From contig JABTTV010000001.1 in assembly GCA_015075725.1 (NCBI GenBank), positions 4,331,223 to 4,395,222 of the forward strand: a stretch of 64,000 bases of DNA. Reading direction: 5' to 3'. The stretch is from Anaerolineales bacterium. GTDB taxonomy: Bacteria > Chloroflexota > Anaerolineae > Anaerolineales > Villigracilaceae. Under the pieces are notes generated by a model, which was not told the origin of the DNA, did no database searches, and saw only the letters and a program-made list of their open reading frames with translations. Made by a program: the position numbers and the translations under genes. This document shows, piece by piece, positions 42,106 through 50,834 of the stretch. The number at the start of each line of letters is the position of its first letter. The stretch's first letter is position 1.

Positions 42106-45100
42106 ATGAAAAAGTTCCGGATTCTCTGGTTTGTTATTCCCCTTCTGCTTGTGTTGCAGGCCTGCGGGACGGTCATCCCTGCGCCAACGCAGGAGGCTGA
42201 AGCCACCGCCTCTATTCCGGACCCGGTTCCTGATCCTGATCCAGAGGATACGTTCATTCCTTACGGGAAGAATATCCGCTTCGATCAGATCAGCCTCGAG
42301 GAGGGACTCTCTCAAAGTGTGGTCAATGTGATCATGCAAGACCGCAAGGGGTTCCTATGGATCGGCACCGATGACGGATTGAACCGCTACGACGGTTATT
42401 CGTTTACCGTTTTCAAACCTGATACGAACAATCCAGCCAGCCTGAACGACCGTTCCATCTCTGCCCTGGTGGAGGATCAACGGGGATATTTATGGATCGG
42501 AACGCGCCAGGGCGGATTAAATCGCTACGATCCCGTCAGCGGGAAGTTCGAGTACTATCTCCATGAAGACTCCGATGACGGAACCATCGCCAGTGATTCC
42601 ATTCATAGCCTGTGTCTCGATGAGACCGGTTTGTGGATCGGCACGGATAACGGCCTAGATTTTCTGGAATTCGAAACCGGGGAGTTAACCCATTTCCATG
42701 TCTCCGAAGACACTCCGCCAGATGACCGCAGTCTGAGCAGCAACAACATCCGTGTGCTCTACAAAGACTCGAAGGGCTTGCTCTGGATCGGCACCGGCAC
42801 AAGCGGCTTGAACGTGTATGACCCGCAAAACGGCACCTTCAAAGTATATAGTCACAACAGGAACGATTCCCAGACCATCAGCAGTAACAGGATTCTGAGC
42901 ATAACCGAGGGGCGCGATGGCAGCATTTGGATCGGCACAGCGAACGGTTTGAATCAATTCAATCCATCTCGAAACGCGTTCAGGCGTTTCGAGAACTCGC
43001 GGTACAAGGAATTCAGTCTGGCAGGGAATATCGTCTACTCCCTGCACATTGACCAAACAGGTGGTTTATGGATCGGCACAAACAAGGGACTCGACCGTTT
43101 CGACCAGAATGGCAGCAAATTCATTCATCACCAAAGCCAGCCCGGGATTTCGAACAGCCTGAGCAATAATCAGGTTTTATCGATCTACGAGGATAGGAGC
43201 GGAGTGTTATGGATCGGGACCTTTGGCGGCGGATTGAACAAATACAACCGCCAACAGGACCGGTTTGCATATTTTCGACACAATCCCAACGACGATAACA
43301 GCCTTAACAGCAACTTTATCCTTGCCATTCTCGCAGAAGAAAAGGACAGGGTCTGGATCGGCACGTTGGATAATGGCTTGAATCGCTTCGAGCCTGCCAC
43401 GGAAAAATTCACCCACTTCGTCAGCAACCCGGGTATCCCCGCGTCGTTAAGCGATAATTCGATCAATGCACTCTACATGGATTCAAGCGGGACCCTTTGG
43501 GTCGGGACAGGCGTTGCGCTAGACCAGTTCGACCCGGTCACAAGCAGATTTACCCATTATCAGCCCGAACCGACCAGCGAGTCTGAAAGCGCAAACATCT
43601 CCGTCTCCGCAATTTTTGAAGACTCGAGCAAACAACTTTGGGTGGGAACGAACCTGGGCTTGATGCTCTTCAACCGCAATACACATACCTTTACGGAATT
43701 CATCCTCGGCGAGGGCGGATCCGAAAACACCGCCCCATTTAACATTACATACCTCATCGAGGATGGGAACCGAAATCTCTGGGTGGGAACCTTCGACGAC
43801 GGATTAAAACGCATCGACCTGGACGAGGGGATCGTCACTCACTTCCGAAGCGATCCCAACAATCGGAACTCCCTGAGCAATAACGCCATCCTTTGTCTTT
43901 ACAAGGATGCAGGCGGCGCATTATGGATCGGCACTCATGGCGGAGGGCTTAACCGTCTGGACATCGCCAGTGAGACATTTACGCATTTCACAGAGAACGA
44001 AGGGCTGCCCAACAATGTGATCTACGGCATTCTGGAGGACGATTCAGGAAACCTCTGGCTCAGCACCAATTTCGGGCTATCGAGATTCGACTCGCGCTCA
44101 CTGACCTTCCGCAACTTCACCGCGTCCGACGGTTTGCAAAGCAACGAGTTCAACCAGGACGCGTTTGCAAGGGACAGCGAGGGAAAGATGTATTTCGGCG
44201 GGATCAATGGGTTGAACGTTTTCCAGCCGCGTGAGATCAAGGACAATCCCTACCAGCCGAACGTCGCTCTCACCGCCGTCACAGTCGACGGCGAACCGTT
44301 TGCCGGAGAGCAAACGCCAGAATACATGGAGCGCATCGTCCTGCAATGGCCGCGCGACTCCTTCGAATTCGAGTTTGCCGCTTTCGCATTCGAACAACCG
44401 GGTAAGAATAAATACTCCTACATGCTCGAAGGGTTCGACCCCAACTGGATCGAGATCGGCGGTCAACGCAACGGCCGGTATACAAACCTTCCCGGCGGAA
44501 CATACACCCTGAGACTGCGCGGAACGAACAGCGACGGCACCTGGAGCGAGATAGAAAAGCCCATCGAGGTGGTCGTTGTGCCGCCGTTCTGGGAGACGTG
44601 GTGGTTCGGCGGATTGTTAATCATGGCATTCGGAGCAATGGTGGCGGGCGGACTTCGCTGGCGGGTGAAGCGGGTGGAGAGCCGCAACCGGGAATTGGAG
44701 CGCCTGGTAAGACTCCGCACCGCCGACCTTGAAAAACGCAACAGCGAGATCGAAGCGCTTTATCTTGCCGATGAAAAAATCATCCGCAGCGTGACGCTGA
44801 ACCACATCTTTCAAACTCTGGTGAACGTTTCCGTCTCCATGCTTCAGGCGGACCGAAGCGTGGTCTTTACATGGAATGAAGCCAGGCACAAGGTCGTGCC
44901 GCGCGTCAGTCAGGGTTTTCAACCGGAATCTCTCGATGCGTTGGTCTTCGATCGGAACGAAGGCATGATAGGACAGGCAATGAACACGGGCGATGCAGTG
45001 GTCATCGCGGATATCGATCCCGCAAACCTTCGGGAGGATATTCGTGCGGTTGTCGAGCGGGAAGGGATCCAATCTTTTGCGCATTTCCCGATCATTGTGG

Positions 45101-45873
45101 ACGAGCGGGTCGTTGCCATTTTCAATGTGGCCTACACCCGCCCCAACGCCCTGACCAAAGACTCCATCCGCCTGTTCACAGCGCTGGTGAACCGGGCTTC
45201 GATGGCAATCGCCAACATGGAGCTATTCGACCAGACCCGCGAATTGGCCGTCATGGAGGAACGGAATCGCCTCGCCCGTGACCTACATGATAGCGCCAAA
45301 CAGAAAGCCTTTGCCGCTCTTGCGCAGTTGGGTACGATCAATGTCATGGCAAAAGCCACCCCACTTGGCACCTCTCCTCACTTGAACGAGGCGGAAAACC
45401 TCGTTTATGAGGTGATCCAGGAATTGAACTTCCTTATTCAGGAAATCTATCCGATCGCCCTGCAGGAAAAGGGCCTGCCTGCTGTCTTGCGGGAATATGT
45501 CTTCGAGTGGGAAAACAGAAACGATGCCGTGATCAACCTGACGATTCAGAACGAACGCGAACTTCCGCTCGAGTTGGAGCAGGCAGTATACCGCGTCATC
45601 CAGGAAGCGCTTGCGAATGTCTCGCGTCACAGCCGCGCGAAACGGGTGGATCTTTCACTGGTTTATAATAACGACCTGCTTCAGGTCATCATGGCAGACG
45701 ACGGGTGCGGTTTCGACGTCAACAAGAAGGCAACCGGGCTCGGCTTCCGGTCCATGCGCGAGCGGATCAGCAGCATACGCGGCACATTCCAGGTACAAAG
45801 CGCGCCGGGGCAGGGAACCCGAATCTTCATTCAGATTTCACTAAAAGCCACACCGACAGGAGTTTTGAAATGA
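42106..45873 (+). CDS. Propeller-type sensor histidine kinase with lipoprotein-like signal
   Basis: 1255 aa. An N-terminal signal ends in a lipobox (LVLQACGT). About 14 Reg_prop repeats follow (W-I/V-GT..GL...) between residues about 65 and 710, enough for two seven-bladed propellers, and then a Y_Y_Y domain (about 715-825). One TM helix lies near 828-850, then a coiled coil, a GAF-like domain (about 890-1045), HisKA_3 with the phospho-His in RDLHDS (near 1060), and a HATPase with ANVSRHS, DDGCGF and GLGFRSMRER. It senses an external ligand, probably a polymer breakdown product as in Bacteroidetes relatives, and signals to the coupled NarL-type regulator. A TATAAT lies only ten bases before ATG 42106, so the transcript may be nearly leaderless. 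Confidence 0.92.
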   Translation: MKKFRILWFVIPLLLVLQACGTVIPAPTQEAEATASIPDPVPDPDPEDTFIPYGKNIRFDQISLEEGLSQSVVNVIMQDRKGFLWIGTDDGLNRYDGYSFTVFKPDTNNPASLNDRSISALVEDQRGYLWIGTRQGGLNRYDPVSGKFEYYLHEDSDDGTIASDSIHSLCLDETGLWIGTDNGLDFLEFETGELTHFHVSEDTPPDDRSLSSNNIRVLYKDSKGLLWIGTGTSGLNVYDPQNGTFKVYSHNRNDSQTISSNRILSITEGRDGSIWIGTANGLNQFNPSRNAFRRFENSRYKEFSLAGNIVYSLHIDQTGGLWIGTNKGLDRFDQNGSKFIHHQSQPGISNSLSNNQVLSIYEDRSGVLWIGTFGGGLNKYNRQQDRFAYFRHNPNDDNSLNSNFILAILAEEKDRVWIGTLDNGLNRFEPATEKFTHFVSNPGIPASLSDNSINALYMDSSGTLWVGTGVALDQFDPVTSRFTHYQPEPTSESESANISVSAIFEDSSKQLWVGTNLGLMLFNRNTHTFTEFILGEGGSENTAPFNITYLIEDGNRNLWVGTFDDGLKRIDLDEGIVTHFRSDPNNRNSLSNNAILCLYKDAGGALWIGTHGGGLNRLDIASETFTHFTENEGLPNNVIYGILEDDSGNLWLSTNFGLSRFDSRSLTFRNFTASDGLQSNEFNQDAFARDSEGKMYFGGINGLNVFQPREIKDNPYQPNVALTAVTVDGEPFAGEQTPEYMERIVLQWPRDSFEFEFAAFAFEQPGKNKYSYMLEGFDPNWIEIGGQRNGRYTNLPGGTYTLRLRGTNSDGTWSEIEKPIEVVVVPPFWETWWFGGLLIMAFGAMVAGGLRWRVKRVESRNRELERLVRLRTADLEKRNSEIEALYLADEKIIRSVTLNHIFQTLVNVSVSMLQADRSVVFTWNEARHKVVPRVSQGFQPESLDALVFDRNEGMIGQAMNTGDAVVIADIDPANLREDIRAVVEREGIQSFAHFPIIVDERVVAIFNVAYTRPNALTKDSIRLFTALVNRASMAIANMELFDQTRELAVMEERNRLARDLHDSAKQKAFAALAQLGTINVMAKATPLGTSPHLNEAENLVYEVIQELNFLIQEIYPIALQEKGLPAVLREYVFEWENRNDAVINLTIQNERELPLELEQAVYRVIQEALANVSRHSRAKRVDLSLVYNNDLLQVIMADDGCGFDVNKKATGLGFRSMRERISSIRGTFQVQSAPGQGTRIFIQISLKATPTGVLK

Positions 45874-46538
45874 AACATCATCGTGTGAGTATATTGATCG
45901 CAGACGACCACGAAGTGGTGCGAAGCGGGATTCGTTCGTACCTGGAAAAGATATCCGATTTTCAAGTGGTCGGCGAAGCGTCTTCCGGTGAGGAAACGTT
46001 GAGCATGGTCTCGGAATTGATCCCTGATATCGTCCTTCTCGACCTGATCATGCCCGGCATGGACGGGATCGAGACCACCCGGCGCATCCGGCAGATCAGC
46101 CCGCGCACCAAGGTGGTGGTCTTGACATCCTATCATGAGGATGTGCATATCTTCCCCGCATTAAAGGCGGGCGCGATCTCCTATATTCTCAAAGACATGA
46201 AAATGGACAAACTCGTGGAAGTCCTCCATAGAGCTGTGCAGGGTGAAGTGACCTTGCATCCGGTTGTGGCTTCGCGCGTGCTCCAGAATATCCGCGGCGA
46301 AAACGGCGAGGAGCAGCCGCTTTTTACCGAGTTGACCGACCGTGAGACCGATGTGTTGAAATTGATCGCAAACGGACTCACGAACAGCCAGATCGCTGAA
46401 AAACTCGTCATAAGCGAGAATACGGTCAAAGGGCATGTCAGTAACATATTGAGCAAACTGCATCTCGCCGACCGAACGCAAGCCGCGGTCTATGCCTGGC
46501 AGCAGGGTATTGTCAACAGGCAGAGCGCCGCGAAGTAA
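45870..46538 (+). CDS. NarL/LuxR-type response regulator
   Basis: 222 aa. The receiver domain has the acidic pair in IADDHEVVR, phospho-Asp in VLLDLIMPG, Thr in LTS and Lys in ILKDM. The C-terminal LuxR helix-turn-helix reads LTDRETDVLKLIANGLTNSQIA and SENTVKGHVSNIL. The start at ATG 45870 forms an ATGA overlap with the kinase stop; the longer frame is spurious. It is the cognate partner of the propeller kinase. The divergent opp operon is a plausible target, by position only. Confidence 0.95.
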   Translation: MKHHRVSILIADDHEVVRSGIRSYLEKISDFQVVGEASSGEETLSMVSELIPDIVLLDLIMPGMDGIETTRRIRQISPRTKVVVLTSYHEDVHIFPALKAGAISYILKDMKMDKLVEVLHRAVQGEVTLHPVVASRVLQNIRGENGEEQPLFTELTDRETDVLKLIANGLTNSQIAEKLVISENTVKGHVSNILSKLHLADRTQAAVYAWQQGIVNRQSAAK

Positions 46539-46559
46539 AAATTTCGCCAGCGTATCCTT

Positions 46560-46711
46560 AGAGAGTGTTTTATAAATCCTGTTTTGTGCCTTATAACACG
46601 TTATTTTTGTCATTTCGACGAGCGATAGCGAGGAGAAATCTTGGATTTGCGCAAATAAGATTTCTCGTGGCGCAAAGTGCCACTCGAAATTACAATTTCC
46701 AAACGCTCTCT
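46560..46711. repeat. 152-bp MITE-like element with AGAGAG(T/C)GTTT ends
   Basis: The termini AGAGAGTGTTT (46560-46570) and AAACGCTCTCT (46701-46711) are inverted copies with one mismatch. Inside is a second inverted pair (TTTCGACGAG...GGAGAAATCTT against AAGATTTCTC...CTCGAAAT). No ORF is supported. It lies in the 382-bp gap between the LuxR regulator and dsbA-like genes; the rest of that gap holds the dsbA terminator and nothing else I can identify. Confidence 0.75.
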
Positions 46712-46856
46712 TACAGATTATTTTGCATTACAGGAAAGTTGATAAACAAAACATAATTAAACCAGAATTTAATTTGGGATGCGGACGACGCAGGTGAACT
46801 CGGAAAGGGAATAAAAAATCCGCGTTTTCAGCGTTAATCCGTGTCCCATTTCCTCT

Positions 46857-46900
46857 TAAAAACGAACTCACCCAAGAAACCTAAATTTCCGGGTGAGTCA
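46857..46900 (-). terminator. Intrinsic terminator of the DsbA-like gene
   Basis: ACTCACCC (46866-46873) pairs with GGGTGAGT (46891-46898). On the minus strand the stem is followed by a U-rich tract (GTTTTTA). It lies 23 bases beyond the stop codon at 46921. Confidence 0.8.
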
Positions 46901-46920
46901 TGCTTTTCATCAGAAAAACT

Positions 46921-47664
46921 TTACTGTCCCATTTCCGCAAGGGCGGCCTCGATCTCCTGGGCAAATACATCTATGGATTGAGCACCCTGGATGACCCGCG
47001 TTTTTGTCTCTCCGTTCACTTCATAGGTAAGAATGAACGACGGGGTTGCCTGAATGCCCGCCGCGGTAGCGTCTGCCGCATCCTGATCTGCCAACTCATC
47101 GTATTTCCCCGAAGACATACAGTCATCGAATAGGGAGCGGTCGAGATCAAGCTCGTCCGCCATGGCTTCCAGGCGCCGCTCGCTATACGCACCGACATTT
47201 TCACCGGTCTGGTTCGCAAACAGGATGTCATGCATCTCCCAGAATTTACCCTGATCGGCGGCACAGTAAGAAGCTTCGGCGGCCGCTTTGGATTCGGGTC
47301 CGATGAAAGCTCCAACTGATTTATAAACAAAATAAACCGTTCCGTCTGCCACGTATTGATCCATCAGCGAAGGTTCGGTATTTTCATAGAACAGCCTGCA
47401 ATACGGGCACTGATAGTCGGAATACTCCGTGATGGTAATCGGCGCTTCCGGATCGCCCGCCGCATTGAACTCCGTGTTCGGGCGGCTGACCTCAGGTGCC
47501 GGTATTACCGCTTCGATCGGCTTCAAGTTCGGATAGATGATCAAGAAGGCGAGAAATAATGCGCCCAGCGTAATCAAGCCAACTGCCAACAGCCGGGATC
47601 GCCTTTCCTTGCGCCTCATCTGATCCTTACGGGCTTGCCGCTTGCTCATTTCTTTGTTGTTCAT
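46921..47664 (-). CDS. Membrane-anchored DsbA-family thiol oxidoreductase
   Basis: 247 aa: a strongly basic N-terminus, a TM anchor at about 25-45, a linker, then a thioredoxin fold of the DsbA/BdbD type. The active site is C86-P-Y-C89, the cis-Pro loop is IQATPSF near residue 205, and an extra Cys occurs in FDDCMSSG. It should catalyse disulfide formation or exchange outside the membrane. A partner VKOR or DsbB was not seen nearby. ATG 47664 and an internal ATG at codon 6 are both possible starts. Confidence 0.93.
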   Translation of the reverse strand: MNNKEMSKRQARKDQMRRKERRSRLLAVGLITLGALFLAFLIIYPNLKPIEAVIPAPEVSRPNTEFNAAGDPEAPITITEYSDYQCPYCRLFYENTEPSLMDQYVADGTVYFVYKSVGAFIGPESKAAAEASYCAADQGKFWEMHDILFANQTGENVGAYSERRLEAMADELDLDRSLFDDCMSSGKYDELADQDAADATAAGIQATPSFILTYEVNGETKTRVIQGAQSIDVFAQEIEAALAEMGQ

Positions 47665-47811
47665 ATCACTCCTGTCGATGATTAATGTTTTGAATATACA
47701 ACCCTGATCTGCGCCTGGGAAAACGCGCTGTTAAAAGCGAATAATGAGTTGTCGCAGGATTTTCCCACGCCCAAATGATTTTGTCCAGAAATGGGTTAAA
47801 CCGCTCTTATC

Positions 47812-48654
47812 TTATTCCTCACGCAAGCGGGCGTCCATCCACATCGTCATGGTCTTGAAGACCTCGGCCTTATCCGGTTCGTTATGGATCTCATGATAAT
47901 GGTCCTCCCAAAGCACCAGGGTGGCGCGGTCCTTCAAAGAAGAGGCAACATCCATGCTCCCGGATGGGTACGCAAGTTGGTCACTCTTGCCATGCATCAG
48001 CAAAAGCGGCAGGGAGAATTCCCCGGCATGAGCCAGCGTCCATGCAATCACAGAAAGCATGACCTTCCCAAAACCAAGCGTGGTCCTATCATGCACAAGA
48101 GGGTCGTTGATGTAAGCCTGCACAACCGACGGGTCGCGGGAGAGCATCTTTGGGTCCAGTCCGCTTGGAATGGCGATTTTCGGGAAAAGCGAACCCAGCA
48201 CTTTTGCCAGCAGTATCTTGCTCGGTTGTTTTTCAAGCGCCGTCCGCAAGCCGGGGCTTGTGACGATCACGCCTTTCATGTCCGGTTTGCGTTTCAAGAC
48301 AAAATATAACGCCATGATGCCCCCGAGGCTGTGTCCGTAAAGTAATATTGGCTTACCCGGATAACGTAACCGCGCTTCTACCAATATTTGATCAATATCA
48401 GTCAAGTATTCTTCGCTGGATGAAATATGTCCGCGCTCGCCGCCGGAACGGCCATGACCTCGCAGGTCAAAGCCGAAGAGAACAAATCCCTCCCTTCCCA
48501 GCGCTTCAGCAACATGGGCATACCGCGAAGTATGTTCTCCAAGTCCATGCACGAGCAACACCACAGCACGCGTTGAAACCACCTGTGGTTCCCACACTTG
48601 GATGAATAAATCCAGACCGTCGAGGGTTTTCCTGAATGATTCCTGATGTTTCAT
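47812..48654 (-). CDS. Alpha/beta hydrolase (monoacylglycerol lipase-like)
   Basis: 280 aa of the Hydrolase_4 family. The oxyanion HGLGEH segment, the nucleophile elbow GHSLGG, an Asp in HGKSDQLAY and a His in YHEIHNEPD form the catalytic set. The FDLRGHGRSGG motif is typical of lysophospholipase and monoglyceride lipase proteins. It is likely cytoplasmic and active on acylglycerols or related esters. ATG 48654 is preferred over the upstream ATG at 48666. The gap after its stop (47665-47811) shows only a weak TGGGAAAA/TTTTCCCA hairpin. Confidence 0.88.
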   Translation of the reverse strand: MKHQESFRKTLDGLDLFIQVWEPQVVSTRAVVLLVHGLGEHTSRYAHVAEALGREGFVLFGFDLRGHGRSGGERGHISSSEEYLTDIDQILVEARLRYPGKPILLYGHSLGGIMALYFVLKRKPDMKGVIVTSPGLRTALEKQPSKILLAKVLGSLFPKIAIPSGLDPKMLSRDPSVVQAYINDPLVHDRTTLGFGKVMLSVIAWTLAHAGEFSLPLLLMHGKSDQLAYPSGSMDVASSLKDRATLVLWEDHYHEIHNEPDKAEVFKTMTMWMDARLREE

Positions 48655-48730
48655 ATCATGCTCCAATGGTGATCATAATTTCGCATTGAGGCGCTCCAAT
48701 GGACTGCAAATCCGTACGTCAAGATCGCAG

Positions 48731-49597
48731 TCATGCCCCGCTCCTCATGGAATGAACAAGAACCGGATAATGCTCGCCTGTACGCTTGAACCCCAATTTC
48801 TTGTACAACTTCAAAGAGGCGATATTATCCTCCTGCGTATTGACCGATAATCGCCCGGATCCGATCACCCCGGAATTTTGGACAAGGTCGCTCACCAAAG
48901 CAGATCCCACTCCCCTGCCCTGCGCATCAGGCCGGACGCCGAGCCTTGCAAGGTGAACCCCAAACGGGTTACCCGTGCTGATCTGATACCCTATCAACCC
49001 GAACTCGTCTTCAGCGACGGTCGCCCAAATGGACTGGCTCCGGGCACGATACAGAGAGTCTACAGGATTATGCCAAAAAGGCCCGAACGCCTCGAGATCG
49101 ATCTCTGCCACTTCATCCAGGTCAACCTCCCGCATGGGTCTGATGCGATATTTCCCCGTACTGCTGGGAGGCAGGTAATCTTCCAATTTCAGCTCGAGCA
49201 TGACGATGTCCAAGTTTGGAACAAAACCGCTGGCGACCAGAAGCGTTTGAAACCACTGCTTGGTGACAATAGATGCGACCTGCACTTCAGGATTGGCAGT
49301 GAAGATTTCGGTGCAGGCAAATTCCCACAGGGCAGACCAGGCTTCGGTTCCGGAAAGAAGCGAATCATAAGCGAAGAGCCGAATCCAGGCCACATTTGGC
49401 GGTTCTTCGGGACATGCAAAAGCGGCAAGGAGGGTATCGCGATCCTCGAGGACCCAAAAATTACGCTCTCCAATCCATTCGAGGGCGGTGCGCCAATCGA
49501 GGTGGCGATGCGTATTCGATTCGTGAAAGATCAGGCTGGATATCTGGCGGTGATCCCTAGAGACCGCGCGGCGAATCTGCAGGCTGACACCGATCAT
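48731..49597 (-). CDS. Tandem GNAT-fold N-acetyltransferase
   Basis: 288 aa with two GNAT-like halves. The N-terminal half (1-140) lacks a clear acetyl-CoA loop and may be degenerate. The C-terminal half (about 145-288) carries LARLGVRPDAQGRGVGSALV, the pantetheine/pyrophosphate-binding loop, and the NTQEDNIASLKLYKKLGF ending typical of RimI-like enzymes. Substrate unknown; it could acetylate a small amine or a protein N-terminus. It overlaps the upstream TPR gene by 4 bp and so shares its transcript. Confidence 0.87.
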   Translation of the reverse strand: MIGVSLQIRRAVSRDHRQISSLIFHESNTHRHLDWRTALEWIGERNFWVLEDRDTLLAAFACPEEPPNVAWIRLFAYDSLLSGTEAWSALWEFACTEIFTANPEVQVASIVTKQWFQTLLVASGFVPNLDIVMLELKLEDYLPPSSTGKYRIRPMREVDLDEVAEIDLEAFGPFWHNPVDSLYRARSQSIWATVAEDEFGLIGYQISTGNPFGVHLARLGVRPDAQGRGVGSALVSDLVQNSGVIGSGRLSVNTQEDNIASLKLYKKLGFKRTGEHYPVLVHSMRSGA

Positions 49598-50115
49598 TTG
49601 ATGATTCGCAGAAAGAACTTCATGATGCGTTCGAAGAAAGTCGGGTTTTGCTTCGCATCCACTGAGCCCATTATTTTGAATGCAGATTCGGTGATCCGGC
49701 CTGCCTTGAGCTTTAATCCCGCAGCGGACTTCAATACCATGGCGCGCAAGTCGCCTTCATTCACGCTTGAGAACAGCTCAGCAGATCGTTCGTATAAGGC
49801 GATGGCTTCGTCGTAGCGGTGTAGCCCTTCGAGCGCGGAGGCTTGATTCCCCAATGCCATTGCCTGACGTTTTACATCGTTCCCGCTAGCAAAAATTTTA
49901 TCCGTGTCGAGCGCTGCGTCAAGCGCCTCTTGAGGCTTGCCCGCCTGCAATAGAGCCACGCTCATGTTATTGCGCATTTCGGCGGCAAGCAAGCCAGCCC
50001 GCCCAAGCGTATATCCCTCCGCTGCCTGGCGAAAATATTCCACGGCGTCGAGAAATCTTTTTTCTGCAAAGGCTTTCTTGCCCCTGGCATCGAATTGCGC
50101 GGGATCAAGGGTCAT
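49594..50115 (-). CDS. Small TPR-like protein
   Basis: 173 aa forming about three TPR-type helix pairs (FDARGKKAFAEKRFLDAVEYF, NMSVALLQAGKPQEALDAAL and GNQASALEGLHRYDEAIALY) and a basic C-terminal helix (FFERIMKFFLRI). No signal peptide is seen. It lies 5 bp after the XRE regulator and overlaps the GNAT gene, so it is probably cotranscribed. It may be an adaptor for either neighbour; this is inference from position only. Confidence 0.8.
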   Translation of the reverse strand: MTLDPAQFDARGKKAFAEKRFLDAVEYFRQAAEGYTLGRAGLLAAEMRNNMSVALLQAGKPQEALDAALDTDKIFASGNDVKRQAMALGNQASALEGLHRYDEAIALYERSAELFSSVNEGDLRAMVLKSAAGLKLKAGRITESAFKIMGSVDAKQNPTFFERIMKFFLRIIK

Positions 50116-50120
50116 GGTGA

Positions 50121-50795
50121 TTAAAGGGTAATGTCCAGCAACCCTTCCGCAACCGAGCGAAGTTTATCTCTGGACATGCTGGATAGTTTCACAGCGAGAT
50201 CGAGATATGGCCGGTTGACGGGTTGACAGACGAATTCCTGCAGTTCTTTGGGGAGTTCCATGAATTTCTGCATGGCTTGCTGACTTGTCATCCACTCGCC
50301 CACCGGGCCGCTCTGGTCGAAGAAGTTTTCGATGCGGCTGCCCATCACGAGAAGAATGCTTTCCAGTTCCGGAACCGAGACGGTTTTCTCTCCCAGTTCG
50401 TATGCCTTCAAGCGGGACTGTGAGATGCCCGTTTCGGTGGATAAATGCCGGATGGACATGTTCGCGTTGGTACGCTCCTGGCGGATCAACGCGCCGATCA
50501 TGCGATGCCGCAGGGCGATCAAGCGGGTAACGTCTTCATGTGCAAGGGGTGCGGGCGAGTCTGAAACCGTTTCGTTGCCCCAGAATTGCGAAATTGGAAT
50601 TTTCAGAAAGAAGACCAGCGCCTCCAATTCGGGCAGGGAGGGTGCGCGGCGCCCCTCTTCATACGCACGAAACAAACCGGGTTTTACGCCGATGGCATCG
50701 GCGCATTCCTTGATACTGCGCCGCTCTGCCATGCGGGCATCCCGTATCAGCAAGCCTAATTTTTTTTCCCGAAGGGTGATTTGAGCATTCGTCAT
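50121..50795 (-). CDS. Transcription regulator with two XRE-type HTH domains
   Basis: 224 aa containing two helix-turn-helix units. The first is at about 12-72 (SIKECADAIGVKPGLFRAYE, PSLPELEAL) and the second at about 98-155 (SIRHLSTETGISQSRLKAYELG, VSVPELESI). The C-terminal 60 residues form a helical domain. Tandem HTH folds could bind two half-sites within one chain. It follows cpaF by 39 bp on the same strand, so it might regulate or be expressed with the Tad-type module. Target genes are unknown. Confidence 0.88.
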   Translation of the reverse strand: MTNAQITLREKKLGLLIRDARMAERRSIKECADAIGVKPGLFRAYEEGRRAPSLPELEALVFFLKIPISQFWGNETVSDSPAPLAHEDVTRLIALRHRMIGALIRQERTNANMSIRHLSTETGISQSRLKAYELGEKTVSVPELESILLVMGSRIENFFDQSGPVGEWMTSQQAMQKFMELPKELQEFVCQPVNRPYLDLAVKLSSMSRDKLRSVAEGLLDITL

Positions 50796-50834
50796 GATAC
50801 CTCGTCAGAATGAATCCTATTATAGCAGAGTGGT

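Noticed and set aside
45705..45869. Longer start for the LuxR regulator
   Set aside because: It overlaps the kinase ATPase domain in another frame; the ATGA start at 45870 matches the receiver N-terminus.
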